A stretch of DNA of 64,000 nt from an uncultured Lachnospiraceae bacterium (lineage in GTDB: Bacteria; Bacillota; Clostridia; Lachnospirales; Lachnospiraceae): NCBI GenBank assembly GCA_944383265.1, contig CALWOX010000002.1, positions 124,001-188,000 of the forward strand, in the 5' to 3' direction. A program made the position numbers and the translations under genes. Of this stretch, positions 1 through 8,909 are shown piece after piece. The notes beneath the pieces are model-generated. The model did not search any database. It was not told the origin of the DNA and saw nothing but the letters and a program-made list of their open reading frames with translations. The first letter of the stretch is position 1, and each line of letters starts with the position of its first letter.

Positions 1-1083
1 GTACCCGAGGATGAACTTCCTCTTGAGCTTCCGGATGTGGAGCATTATGAGCCTACAGGAACAGGAGAATCACCTCTTGCCGCAATAGATTCATGGGTAA
101 ATTGCAAGTGCCCCAAGTGCGGAGCGGATGCAAAGAGAGAGACAAATACCATGCCTCAGTGGGCAGGATCATCGTGGTACTTCCTGAGATATGTGGATCC
201 CCATAATGACAAGGAGCTTGTAAACAGAGAGAAGGCCGACAAGTATCTTCCTGTAGATATGTATGTAGGTGGAGTCGAGCATGCGGTGCTTCATCTTCTG
301 TACTCAAGATTTTATACAAAGTTTTTGCATGACATAGGTGTTGTTGATTTTGACGAGCCCTTCACAAAGCTTTTCAATCAGGGAATGATCAACGGAAAGA
401 ACGGAATCAAGATGTCAAAGTCAAAGGGCAACGTGGTTTCTCCCGATGATCTTGTGAGAGATTACGGCTGTGACGCCTTGAGACTTTACGAGCTTTTCGT
501 AGGACCGCCCGAGCTTGATGCGGAGTGGGATGACAGAGGTATAGACGGAGTTTATCGTTTCCTCAATCGTTTCTACAAGCTCTGCATGGATTCCAAGGAT
601 AAGGATATAAAGGCAACAAAGGAAATGCTTTCAGTAAGGCACAAGCTCGTAAGAGATATAGAAAAGAGACTTGAGGCCTTCAGCCTTAACACAGTTGTTT
701 CAGGATTTATGGAATACAATAACAGTCTTCTTGACATTGCCAAGAAGGAGGGAGGCGTGGACAAGGAAACATTAAAGACCTGTGCAGTGCTCCTGGCGCC
801 CTTCGCTCCTCATATGGCGGAAGAAGTTTGGCATGATATGGGAGAGACCGGTACCGTATTTTCCGCAGGATGGCCCGAGTATGACGAGGAGGCGGCAAAG
901 GATGACAGCATCAAGCTTCCTGTTCAGATAAACGGAAAGACAAAGGCTGTTATAGAAGTAGCTGCCGATGCTTCAAAAGATGATGTACTTGCGGCGGCAA
1001 AGCAGGCTGTTGAAGGTAAGGCGGGAAATATAGTTAAGGAGATTTACGTTCCCGGCAAGATAGTCAACCTTGTTGTAAAATAA
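1..1083 (+). CDS. leuS: Leucyl-tRNA synthetase, C-terminal part (5' end outside window)
   Basis: This is the C-terminal 360 residues of a class I aminoacyl-tRNA synthetase that charges tRNA-Leu with leucine in the cytoplasm. The reading frame is open from base 1, so the gene starts upstream. A zinc-ribbon-like CxCPKC segment is followed by the conserved SSWYFLRY stretch, then the KMSKSKGN loop (about bases 409-430) that helps bind ATP, then the helical anticodon-binding domain and a small C-terminal domain ending in LVVK. These motifs are specific to bacterial LeuS. The AI-2E permease gene begins only 4 bases after the stop, so the two are probably co-transcribed. Confidence 0.97.
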   Translation, partial: VPEDELPLELPDVEHYEPTGTGESPLAAIDSWVNCKCPKCGADAKRETNTMPQWAGSSWYFLRYVDPHNDKELVNREKADKYLPVDMYVGGVEHAVLHLLYSRFYTKFLHDIGVVDFDEPFTKLFNQGMINGKNGIKMSKSKGNVVSPDDLVRDYGCDALRLYELFVGPPELDAEWDDRGIDGVYRFLNRFYKLCMDSKDKDIKATKEMLSVRHKLVRDIEKRLEAFSLNTVVSGFMEYNNSLLDIAKKEGGVDKETLKTCAVLLAPFAPHMAEEVWHDMGETGTVFSAGWPEYDEEAAKDDSIKLPVQINGKTKAVIEVAADASKDDVLAAAKQAVEGKAGNIVKEIYVPGKIVNLVVK

Positions 1084-1087
1084 AAAT

Positions 1088-2239
1088 ATGATTACAGACA
1101 GTGATATCAAAAAAATAAAAGGACTTATTGTCTTCACAATAATAACAGCCATAATAGGCTTTAACTGGCGAATCGTCCTATCGGTCCTCGGCAGTATAAT
1201 AAGCATGCTTTCTCCCTTTATTTTGGGAGGAGGCATTGCCTTCCTGCTTAATATACCGATGAAGCATATAGAAAAAAGCCTTAACATAAAAAATCGGAAA
1301 ACGGGAAGAGCTCTCAGCCTTATCATTACTTTGATCCTGTTTGTGGCTGTAGTCCTTGTGGCTATACTTGTAGTCGTACCTCAGCTTTTGGAATCCGTTG
1401 TCCAGCTCCAGTACAAGATCCCTCAGTTTATAAAATCTACGGAAGTGTTTCTCAATAAATGCTTTTCCGACAATCCGTGGATACTGGAATCGGCTGAAAA
1501 CATAAACATAAATTGGGAGGAGACCTACAAAACGATATCACAGGTCTTATCAAGCGGATTGAGCTCTGTTATCACAGGTTCTCTTTACGCGGTCAGGGGA
1601 GTGGCAGGCGCTCTTACAAACTTTGGTATAGGCTTTATTTTTGCGATATATCTTCTTATCGGCAAGGAGGTACTCTCAGGTCAGTTCAAAAAGCTTGTGA
1701 AGGTTTATCTTCCTGAGGATATCGGAGAAAAAACTCTGGAAATACTGGGAATAGCTGAGAGGATATTCTCCGGATTTTTTACAGGTCAGTGTCTTGAGGC
1801 CTGTATCCTCGGAATGATGTTTATAATAACGCTCTCTGTTTTGAATCTGCCTTATGCGCTTTTGATAGGAGTTCTTATAGCCATTACAGCCCTCATACCT
1901 GTATTCGGAGCCTTTGTGGGGCTTTTTGTGGGAGCCTTCCTTATGCTCATACAAAGTCCTGCGGACGCGGTGATTTTTGTTATAGCTTTCTTTGTAATAC
2001 AGCAGATAGAGGGAAATCTGATCTATCCTCATGTAGTCGGCAATTCAGTAGGGCTTCCCGCAATATGGGTACTTTTGGCGGTCACTCTCGGAGGCTCCAT
2101 GATGGGTGTAGTCGGAATGATACTTTTTATTCCCGGATTTTCAGTACTATATACACTTATAAAAGAAAATGTGCACTCAAAATATAGTGTTTTGACCGCG
2201 AAAACCGGTGATGAAGACGAAAATTGCGAAAAAAGCTGA
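1088..2239 (+). CDS. AI-2E family (UPF0118) membrane permease
   Basis: The 383-residue protein is strongly hydrophobic, with about seven to eight predicted membrane segments. Two are near the N terminus (roughly residues 10-60), and a pair of dense hydrophobic hairpins lies at about residues 235-350, containing a PVFGAFVG stretch typical of the AI-2E/UPF0118 family (YtvI, TqsA, YdiK relatives). Family members have been linked to autoinducer-2 export, ion transport or quality of the envelope, but substrates vary, so none is assigned here. The polar C-terminal tail is rich in Asp and Glu. The start 4 bases after leuS suggests translational coupling. Confidence 0.85.
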   Translation: MITDSDIKKIKGLIVFTIITAIIGFNWRIVLSVLGSIISMLSPFILGGGIAFLLNIPMKHIEKSLNIKNRKTGRALSLIITLILFVAVVLVAILVVVPQLLESVVQLQYKIPQFIKSTEVFLNKCFSDNPWILESAENININWEETYKTISQVLSSGLSSVITGSLYAVRGVAGALTNFGIGFIFAIYLLIGKEVLSGQFKKLVKVYLPEDIGEKTLEILGIAERIFSGFFTGQCLEACILGMMFIITLSVLNLPYALLIGVLIAITALIPVFGAFVGLFVGAFLMLIQSPADAVIFVIAFFVIQQIEGNLIYPHVVGNSVGLPAIWVLLAVTLGGSMMGVVGMILFIPGFSVLYTLIKENVHSKYSVLTAKTGDEDENCEKS

Positions 2240-2346
2240 AAAGCCTTGCTTTTATTTTCAGATGTTATATTATTAAATGAAACAGGTTATATCCTACAAA
2301 AATACTAAGAATAATAAATTATATAATTTTTCAAGGAGGTAAGATT

Positions 2347-2583
2347 ATGAAGATTCAGAATATTAATGATGTGGAAGCTTTCTTTAAGGTAATAGATCAG
2401 TGCAAAGGCCCTGTTGAGCTTGTTTCACCCGAGGGTGACAGAATAAACCTCAAGTCAAAGCTCAGCCAGTATCTCAGCATGGCAAGCATGTTCTCAAACG
2501 GATACATTAAGGAACTTGAGCTTGTTGCAACTGATAAGGAAGATGTTGAGAGACTGATCAAATACATGTATCAGGGAGAGTAA
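2347..2583 (+). CDS. Small HPr-like domain protein lacking the phosphohistidine region
   Basis: This 78-residue protein has a strong AAGGAGG ribosome binding site just upstream of ATG. Its second half resembles HPr of the phosphotransferase system: residues 33-37 (INLKS) match the strand and Ser46-containing turn of HPr, followed by a hydrophobic helix, a strand (ELELVA) and a final helix (DVERLIKYM). The N-terminal region, where HPr carries its catalytic His15, has no histidine at all. The fold assignment is by eye and moderate. If correct, the protein cannot pass phosphate to sugars and would be regulatory, loosely like Bacillus Crh. It sits 35 bases before the VanW gene. Confidence 0.55.
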   Translation: MKIQNINDVEAFFKVIDQCKGPVELVSPEGDRINLKSKLSQYLSMASMFSNGYIKELELVATDKEDVERLIKYMYQGE

Positions 2584-2618
2584 TCCTCTGATTCAAATTT
2601 TGACAGGCGGAGATTCAG

Positions 2619-4844
2619 ATGAGTTCGGAAAATGGAGTACATCACAGGAACAGGAGGCCCGCCGCTTCACGTTCCGGTGACAGAGAAAAAATAAGAAGAA
2701 ATTCGGCGGGAGCATCTTCAGAGAGAAGAGGACAGGCAAGACAGGGAACAGGCACGAAATATAAGCAGACATCAGGGCAGTCTCGCAGTGCAAAGACATC
2801 TCAAAGCACAAGGCAGACCCAATCCTCTTATTCATCTTCAAACTATAAAAAGGGACCGTCAAAGAAAAATGACAACGGAAATGTCCCTATGATAGTAGGA
2901 GGCATAGTGGCCGTCATAGCTGTGATAGCAATAGTTGCCTTCCTTATTAAGGGCGGTTCTCTTTCGGGAAACGATCCTTCAGAGATGATGGAAACTCAGG
3001 CAGAGGGAAGCTTTAAGAACGATGTATATGTGGATGTAAGCGCTATAACGGACGAAGTTCCCGTTGATACAGCGGATGAAAGCTCTCAGGCGGACGAAGA
3101 TACCGAGGATAGCGATGCGGAGAGTTCGGAGGCTGTTTCAGGAGCTGTGATCAATCTTAAAGGATTGACTCCTGAGCAGGCAAAAGAAAAAATAGCAGGC
3201 CTCTACGAATGGAGCATGGTAATATCCAATGCTGATGCTGATGAGGGAGCTACTGTAAAGCCTACCGTAAATGCGGAGGAGATAACTACAGAGGCAGCAA
3301 CTATGCCGGATGCTGAAAATCCCGATTCTCTTCCTGAAGGGGAGACTGCGGAAACCTCTCCTGCCGAGATAGTTGTATCAAAGACTATTGAGGTTCCCGA
3401 CTTTGTGGCTCAAAAGACAGAAGAGCTTTTAAGCGGGATCACAGCCGAGGAGGAGTTATATTCGGCAGCTATGGCTTCTGAAGATACATCGGAGGAGGAT
3501 ACTGCCGACGATGAGTCCGACTCTGAAACTGCTGCAGAGACCCCCAAGGTATATAAGCTCAGCCTTGACGGACTTGAGGACAGGATAGATAAGGTAGCTG
3601 CAGATGCCGAGATGATGTGGAATAAGACCGCACAGGGCGGAAGCATCGGCTCCTATGACGCTGAAACAGATACCTTCAAGATGGAGGGCGCAAAAGACGG
3701 CTATGATGTAGACACAGAAAAGCTTATATCCGATATATCATCTGCGATAAGCAACAGGGATTTCACTGCAAACATAGCTGTTTCAGGAACTGTTATAAGC
3801 GGAAATGATGATACAAACCTCCCTGATTATGAGATTATAGGTACATATACTACAGAGACGACATCAAATAGTGTGAGAAACAAAAATATAAGACTTGCAT
3901 GTGAAGCGCTGAACGGAACTATTATAAGACCCGGTGAAGAGTTCTCCTTCAATGATGTCGTGGGGGAGAGGACTGAAGCCAAGGGCTATGGTGCCGCAGC
4001 CGCTTACAATAACGGCGAGGTCGTTCAGGAGATAGGCGGAGGAGTTTGTCAGGTTTCAACCACTTTGTATAATGCGGTCCTCAGATCAGGACTTAAGACA
4101 ACGAAGAGACAGTCTCATACATTTAAGCCCACATATGTCACTCCCGGATTTGATGCGACTATCAGCTGGGGAGGACCTGATTACAAATTCATCAACGCAC
4201 CTGCTATAGACGAGTATTCAAATTCGGACAGTTATTCTATAGGTATAAAGGCAAGCTACAGTAATCAGAAGGTCACAGTTTCTATATACGGAAGACCTGT
4301 ATTAAAGGATGGTATTACCTATGAGCTTAAATCAGCGAAGATAAAGGATATACCTGTTGTCAGAAAGCCCATACCTGAGGGAAGCGACAAGACGCCCACA
4401 ACAGGTACGATGGGATCTCAGTGGGCTACCAACCTTGTTATCAAAAAGGATGGAGAGGTAATAAGCGACAAGCTTGATCATAACACATACTATTCAGGCC
4501 ATATCGAGTACTATGATGAGAATGCGGAATCCTCAAGTGAAACACTGCCTTCATCATCTGTAGATCCTAGCAGTGAGACGGCAGAGACGGCCGAAACACC
4601 TGCAGCTTTGGATGAGCCGAGCTATGTACAGGGACCTGATGGAGGTCCCGGAGTTACGGTAGCGCCTTCCGAGCCGGGTTCGCAGACACCTTCTACGGGA
4701 GCTCCGACCATTTCTCCTACAGCGGCGGCGACTACAGCAGTACCTGAGCCTACAACTTCGGCAGTGCAGCCGGGAGGCCCCTCAGGCGGACCTCAGCCCG
4801 GAGGCGGAGGCGTGGTATCTGACGCTCCTGTATCACCTATTTGA
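2619..4844 (+). CDS. VanW family protein, membrane anchored, with acidic and Pro-rich regions
   Basis: The 741-residue protein starts with a basic, Ser/Arg-rich cytoplasmic segment (residues 1-88), then one membrane helix (about 89-111), so the rest is outside the cell. Residues 115-310 are low-complexity and rich in Asp, Glu, Ser and Thr. A region near 310-390 resembles the putative peptidoglycan-binding domain that often precedes VanW. The VanW domain (about 415-540) has the GGGVCQVSTT hallmark. The tail (about 620-741) is rich in Pro, Gly, Ser and Thr and looks like a wall-spanning linker. VanW function is unknown despite its name from vancomycin-resistance clusters; nothing here indicates resistance. 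A strong terminator follows. Confidence 0.85.
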   Translation: MSSENGVHHRNRRPAASRSGDREKIRRNSAGASSERRGQARQGTGTKYKQTSGQSRSAKTSQSTRQTQSSYSSSNYKKGPSKKNDNGNVPMIVGGIVAVIAVIAIVAFLIKGGSLSGNDPSEMMETQAEGSFKNDVYVDVSAITDEVPVDTADESSQADEDTEDSDAESSEAVSGAVINLKGLTPEQAKEKIAGLYEWSMVISNADADEGATVKPTVNAEEITTEAATMPDAENPDSLPEGETAETSPAEIVVSKTIEVPDFVAQKTEELLSGITAEEELYSAAMASEDTSEEDTADDESDSETAAETPKVYKLSLDGLEDRIDKVAADAEMMWNKTAQGGSIGSYDAETDTFKMEGAKDGYDVDTEKLISDISSAISNRDFTANIAVSGTVISGNDDTNLPDYEIIGTYTTETTSNSVRNKNIRLACEALNGTIIRPGEEFSFNDVVGERTEAKGYGAAAAYNNGEVVQEIGGGVCQVSTTLYNAVLRSGLKTTKRQSHTFKPTYVTPGFDATISWGGPDYKFINAPAIDEYSNSDSYSIGIKASYSNQKVTVSIYGRPVLKDGITYELKSAKIKDIPVVRKPIPEGSDKTPTTGTMGSQWATNLVIKKDGEVISDKLDHNTYYSGHIEYYDENAESSSETLPSSSVDPSSETAETAETPAALDEPSYVQGPDGGPGVTVAPSEPGSQTPSTGAPTISPTAAATTAVPEPTTSAVQPGGPSGGPQPGGGGVVSDAPVSPI

Positions 4845-4884
4845 TATAAGAACTGATATCTGTCGATTTATATACTGCAATAAC

Positions 4885-4927
4885 AGCTGCTTTCAGAAGC
4901 TTTAGGCTCTCTGAGGGCAGCTTTTTA
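4885..4927 (+). terminator. Intrinsic terminator after the VanW gene
   Basis: A 13-base-pair stem (4885-4897 with 4910-4922), including two G-U pairs, closes a 12-base loop and runs into TTTTT. It separates the VanW unit from nifJ. Confidence 0.85.
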
Positions 4928-4956
4928 CTATATCTTGTACTTTTTTCAATAACGGC

Positions 4957-4985
4957 TTTCAATTATCCCTTCAGCTTGATATAAT
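4957..4985 (+). promoter_or_regulatory. Probable nifJ promoter
   Basis: A perfect TATAAT at 4980-4985 lies 17 bases after a weak -35 (TTTCAA, 4957-4962). It follows the terminator directly and leaves a leader of about 65 bases before the AGGAGG site of nifJ. Confidence 0.6.
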
Positions 4986-5057
4986 TAAGACAAAGATTAT
5001 GCCTTTTCGGGCGGAGTCTGCATAAATTTAGGTCATTAAACAGGAGGAATTGGTCCA

Positions 5058-8000
5058 ATGGCAAGACAAATGAAAACCATGGATGGTAACCAGGCTGCTT
5101 CATATGCTTCATATGCCTTTACTGAAGTAGCGGCTATCTATCCTATTACACCTTCATCGGTTATGGCTGAGCATACTGATGAGTGGGCAACTGACGGAAA
5201 GACCAACATTTTCGGTCATACCGTACAGGTAACGGAGATGCAGTCCGAGGCAGGTGCCGCAGGTGCTGTGCACGGATCCCTTGCTGCAGGTGCTCTTACT
5301 ACCACCTACACAGCTTCACAGGGACTTCTTCTCATGATTCCCAACCTTTACAAAATAGCAGGTGAGCAGCTTCCCGGAGTATTCAATGTTTCAGCTCGTG
5401 CGGTAGCATCACACGCTCTTTCAATTTTCGGAGATCACTCAGACGTATACGCATGTCGTCAGACAGGTTGCGCTATGCTCTGTGAGTCATCTGTTCAGGA
5501 GGTTATGGATCTTACTCCTGTAGCTCATCTTGCAGCTATCAAGGGAAAGGTTCCCTTCATCAACTTCTTCGACGGATTCAGAACATCTCATGAGATCCAG
5601 AAGATCGAGGCATGGGATTATGAGGATCTTAAGGACATGGCTGATATGGACGCTATACAGGCATTCAGAGATCACGCTTTAAATCCTAATCATCCTTGCC
5701 AGAGAGGTTCTGCACAGAACCCCGACATTTTCTTCCAGGCAAGAGAGGCCTGCAACCCTTATTATGATGCACTTCCCGCAATAGTTGAGGAGTACATGAA
5801 TAAGGTAAATGAGAAGATCGGAACAGATTACAAGCTCTTCAACTACTACGGAGCAGAGGATGCTGAGCATGTTATCGTATCAATGGGATCTGTAAACGAG
5901 ACTATTGAGGAGACAATAGATTACCTTGTAAAGACAGAGAATGCAAAGGTCGGAGTTATAAAGGTACGTCTTTACAGACCTTTCTGCACCGAGGCATTCA
6001 TCAATGCTATTCCCAAGACTGTTAAGCAGATAACTGTTCTTGACAGAACAAAGGAGCCCGGATCTATCGGAGAGCCTCTTTACCTTGATGTTGTAGCCGC
6101 ACTTAAGGGAACAGAGTTCGACAGCATCCCTGTATTCACAGGACGTTACGGACTCGGATCAAAGGATACAGCTCCCAACCAGATCGTTGCGGTATTCAAC
6201 AACCACACAAAGAAGAGATTCACAGTAGGTATCAAGGATGATGTTACAAATCTCTCACTTGAGCTCGGACCTCAGATAGTTACAACTCCCGAGGGAACCA
6301 CGAACTGTAAGTTCTGGGGACTTGGAGCTGACGGTACAGTTGGAGCAAACAAGAACTCTTGTAAGATCATCGGCGACAATACAGACATGTATACTCAGGC
6401 TTACTTTGACTATGATTCAAAGAAGTCAGGCGGAGTTACAATGTCTCACCTGAGATTCGGTAAGAATCCCATCAAGTCAACCTATCTTATAAGAACAGCA
6501 AACTTCGTAGCATGCCACAAGCCCGAGTACGTAAGAAAGTACAACATGGTTCAGGAGCTTGTAGACGGAGGAACTTTCCTTCTCAACTGCCCTTGGAATG
6601 CCGAGGAGCTTGAGAAGCACCTTCCCGGACAGGTTAAGAAGTACATCGCTGACCACAACATCAAGTTCTACACCATCGACGGAGTCAAGATCGGTATAGA
6701 GACAGGAATGGGACCTACAAGGATCAACACTATCCTTCAGTCAGCATTCTTCAAGATCACAGGAATCATCCCTGAGGACAAGGCTATCGAGCTTATGAAG
6801 GCTGCTGCAAAGGCAACCTACGGACGTAAGGGTGAGGACGTTGTTAAGAAGAACTGGGCAGCTATCGAAGAGGGTGCAAAGCAGGTAGTAGAGGTAACTG
6901 TTCCCGAGTCATGGAAGAACGCTTGTGATGAGGGTCTTGATTATCCTGAGGCTACAGGCGCTCGTAAGGACGTAGTAGATTTCGTAAATAATGTTCAGAT
7001 AAAGGTATCAGCTCAGGAAGGAAACAACCTCCCTGTATCAGCTTTCTCAGAGTATGTTGACGGTTCAACACCTTCAGGTTCAGCAGCTTACGAGAAGCGT
7101 GGTATCGCTGTAAATGTTCCTTCATGGAACCCTGACAATTGTATCCAGTGTAACTTCTGCGGATATGTCTGCCCTCACGCAGCTATCAGACCTGTTGCTA
7201 TGACAGAGGATGAGGCGGCTAATGCTCCCGAGGGAATGCAGATGAAGGCAATGACAGGATTCGCAGATAAGAAGTTCGCTATCGTTGTATCCACACTTGA
7301 TTGTACAGGTTGCGGATCATGTGCTAATGTTTGTCCCGGAATGAAGGGCGAGAAGGCACTTACAATGGTTCCTCAGGAGCAGGCTCTTGCAGGACAGAAG
7401 AACTTTGATTACGCTGTAACTCTTCCTGAGAAGCAGGATGTTATTGATAAGTTCAAAGCAAATACTGTAAAGGGAAGCCAGTTCAAGAAGCCTCTCTTCG
7501 AGTTCTCAGGCGCATGCGCAGGCTGCGGAGAGACACCTTATGCAAAGCTCATCACTCAGCTCTTCGGAGACAGGATGTACATTGCAAACGCTACAGGATG
7601 CTCATCAATTTGGGGCAACTCATCACCTTCAACACCTTATACAGTAAACGCAAAGGGACAGGGACCCGCTTGGGACAACTCACTCTTTGAGGATAACGCT
7701 GAGTTCGGTTACGGAATGCTTCTTGCTCAGAATGCTATAAGAGACGGACTTAAGGCTAAGGTCGAGGAGATCTCAGAGAAGGCTCCTTCAGAGGCTGTAA
7801 AGGCTGCCGCTAAGGAGTGGCTTGACACATTCTCATGCGGAGCTACAAACGGTGTTGCTACAGATAAGCTCGTAGCTGCTATCGAGTCTGAGGGCTGCGA
7901 CGAGTGCAAGAAGGCTATCCTTCCTATGAAGGACTTCCTTGCAAAGAAGAGTCAGTGGATCTTCGGTGGTGACGGTTGGGCTTACGATATCGGCTTCGGC

Positions 8001-8603
8001 GGACTTGACCATGTACTTGCTTCCAATAAGGACATCAACATCATGGTATTCGATACTGAGGTTTACTCAAATACAGGAGGACAGTCATCAAAGGCTACTC
8101 AGCCCGGAGCTGTTGCACAGTTCGCTGCAGGTGGTAAGGAGACCAAGAAGAAGGATCTCGCTTCTATCGCAATGAGCTATGGTTATGTATATGTTGCTCA
8201 GATATCAATGGGTGCTGACTACAACCAGACAGTTAAGGCTATAGCTGAGGCTGAGGCTTATCCCGGACCTTCACTCATCATCGCTTACGCTCCTTGTATC
8301 AACCACGGAATCCGTAAGGGAATGGGTAAGGCTCAGACAGAAGAGAAGCTTGCTGTTGAGTGCGGATACTGGTATAACTTCAGATTCAATCCTCAGGCTG
8401 AGAACAAGTTCACTCTTGACTCAAAGGCTCCTGACTTCACAAAGCACAGAGAGTTCCTTAACGGTGAGGTTCGTTACTCATCACTTGCTCTCAAGAATCC
8501 CGAGAGAGCACAGAAGCTCTTTGACGAGAACCAGAAGTTCGCTGAGGAGAGAAGAAAGTACCTTGAGGGTCTTGTAAAGCTCTACGCAGGTGAGGCTGAG
8601 TAA
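5058..8603 (+). CDS. nifJ: Pyruvate:ferredoxin (flavodoxin) oxidoreductase, single polypeptide
   Basis: This 1181-residue enzyme oxidises pyruvate with CoA to acetyl-CoA and CO2 and reduces ferredoxin; it is central to anaerobic fermentation. The order is that of homodimeric PFOR: the N-terminal TPP/pyruvate-binding domain starting at residue 1, the CoA-binding region, a two-cluster ferredoxin domain with CxxCxxCxxxCP motifs beginning near residues 695 and 749, and a C-terminal TPP domain with cluster cysteines near residue 820 and GDGWAYDIGFGG near 970. Full family length. Codon use is visibly more biased than in its neighbours (CGT, ATC, GGA favoured), which fits very high expression. It has its own promoter and terminator. 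Confidence 0.98.
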   Translation: MARQMKTMDGNQAASYASYAFTEVAAIYPITPSSVMAEHTDEWATDGKTNIFGHTVQVTEMQSEAGAAGAVHGSLAAGALTTTYTASQGLLLMIPNLYKIAGEQLPGVFNVSARAVASHALSIFGDHSDVYACRQTGCAMLCESSVQEVMDLTPVAHLAAIKGKVPFINFFDGFRTSHEIQKIEAWDYEDLKDMADMDAIQAFRDHALNPNHPCQRGSAQNPDIFFQAREACNPYYDALPAIVEEYMNKVNEKIGTDYKLFNYYGAEDAEHVIVSMGSVNETIEETIDYLVKTENAKVGVIKVRLYRPFCTEAFINAIPKTVKQITVLDRTKEPGSIGEPLYLDVVAALKGTEFDSIPVFTGRYGLGSKDTAPNQIVAVFNNHTKKRFTVGIKDDVTNLSLELGPQIVTTPEGTTNCKFWGLGADGTVGANKNSCKIIGDNTDMYTQAYFDYDSKKSGGVTMSHLRFGKNPIKSTYLIRTANFVACHKPEYVRKYNMVQELVDGGTFLLNCPWNAEELEKHLPGQVKKYIADHNIKFYTIDGVKIGIETGMGPTRINTILQSAFFKITGIIPEDKAIELMKAAAKATYGRKGEDVVKKNWAAIEEGAKQVVEVTVPESWKNACDEGLDYPEATGARKDVVDFVNNVQIKVSAQEGNNLPVSAFSEYVDGSTPSGSAAYEKRGIAVNVPSWNPDNCIQCNFCGYVCPHAAIRPVAMTEDEAANAPEGMQMKAMTGFADKKFAIVVSTLDCTGCGSCANVCPGMKGEKALTMVPQEQALAGQKNFDYAVTLPEKQDVIDKFKANTVKGSQFKKPLFEFSGACAGCGETPYAKLITQLFGDRMYIANATGCSSIWGNSSPSTPYTVNAKGQGPAWDNSLFEDNAEFGYGMLLAQNAIRDGLKAKVEEISEKAPSEAVKAAAKEWLDTFSCGATNGVATDKLVAAIESEGCDECKKAILPMKDFLAKKSQWIFGGDGWAYDIGFGGLDHVLASNKDINIMVFDTEVYSNTGGQSSKATQPGAVAQFAAGGKETKKKDLASIAMSYGYVYVAQISMGADYNQTVKAIAEAEAYPGPSLIIAYAPCINHGIRKGMGKAQTEEKLAVECGYWYNFRFNPQAENKFTLDSKAPDFTKHREFLNGEVRYSSLALKNPERAQKLFDENQKFAEERRKYLEGLVKLYAGEAE

Positions 8604-8661
8604 TTATTAATTAAAATAATTTCTTTAACTGAAAGTATATTTTCGGATAAAGGATGATAGT

Positions 8662-8697
8662 AAAAATCGGCGCATGGAAACATGTGCCGATTTTTTG
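8662..8697 (+). terminator. Intrinsic terminator after nifJ
   Basis: A stem of about 15 base pairs with one G-U pair and a GAAA tetraloop (8677-8680) ends in a run of six T. The left arm begins with five A, so it could also stop transcription from the other side. Confidence 0.9.
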
Positions 8698-8765
8698 TAT
8701 ATATTTTGTAAAACTGAAAATCTTTTTATTTTTAAATGATAATTTCATTTTTTCTGCTTTTATGC

Positions 8766-8794
8766 TATACAAAAACCTGATTTTAGTGTATACT
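8766..8794 (+). promoter_or_regulatory. Probable copA promoter
   Basis: A -35-like TATACA (8766-8771) and a -10 TATACT (8789-8794) are separated by 17 bases. The predicted start of transcription falls just before the CsoR-like palindrome. The rest of the 306-base gap from 8604 holds only the nifJ terminator, this promoter, the operator and the copA leader; I see no further gene in it. Confidence 0.6.
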
Positions 8795-8808
8795 AACTCA
8801 TAGATACC

Positions 8809-8830
8809 GACACCCCGTATGGGTATATAG
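8809..8830 (+). promoter_or_regulatory. Candidate CsoR operator
   Basis: On the minus strand the site reads TATACCCATACGGGGTGT, an imperfect palindrome with CCC/GGG arms around a short AT-containing centre. This matches the general form of Firmicute CsoR operators (TACCC and GGGG arms). It lies immediately downstream of the predicted -10 of the copper ATPase gene, where a bound repressor would block transcription. A csoR gene is at the end of the same unit. Confidence 0.6.
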
Positions 8831-8909
8831 ATATCAGGGACATACAATACTTCAATTGCTTCAGATATTTCCGGGAAAGTTTCCGGTACTAATTCAGGAG
8901 GACTACACG

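Noticed and set aside
8611..8847. A 78-codon minus-strand frame in the nifJ-copA gap
   Set aside because: It covers the nifJ terminator and the copA promoter and operator, and its sequence is low in complexity.
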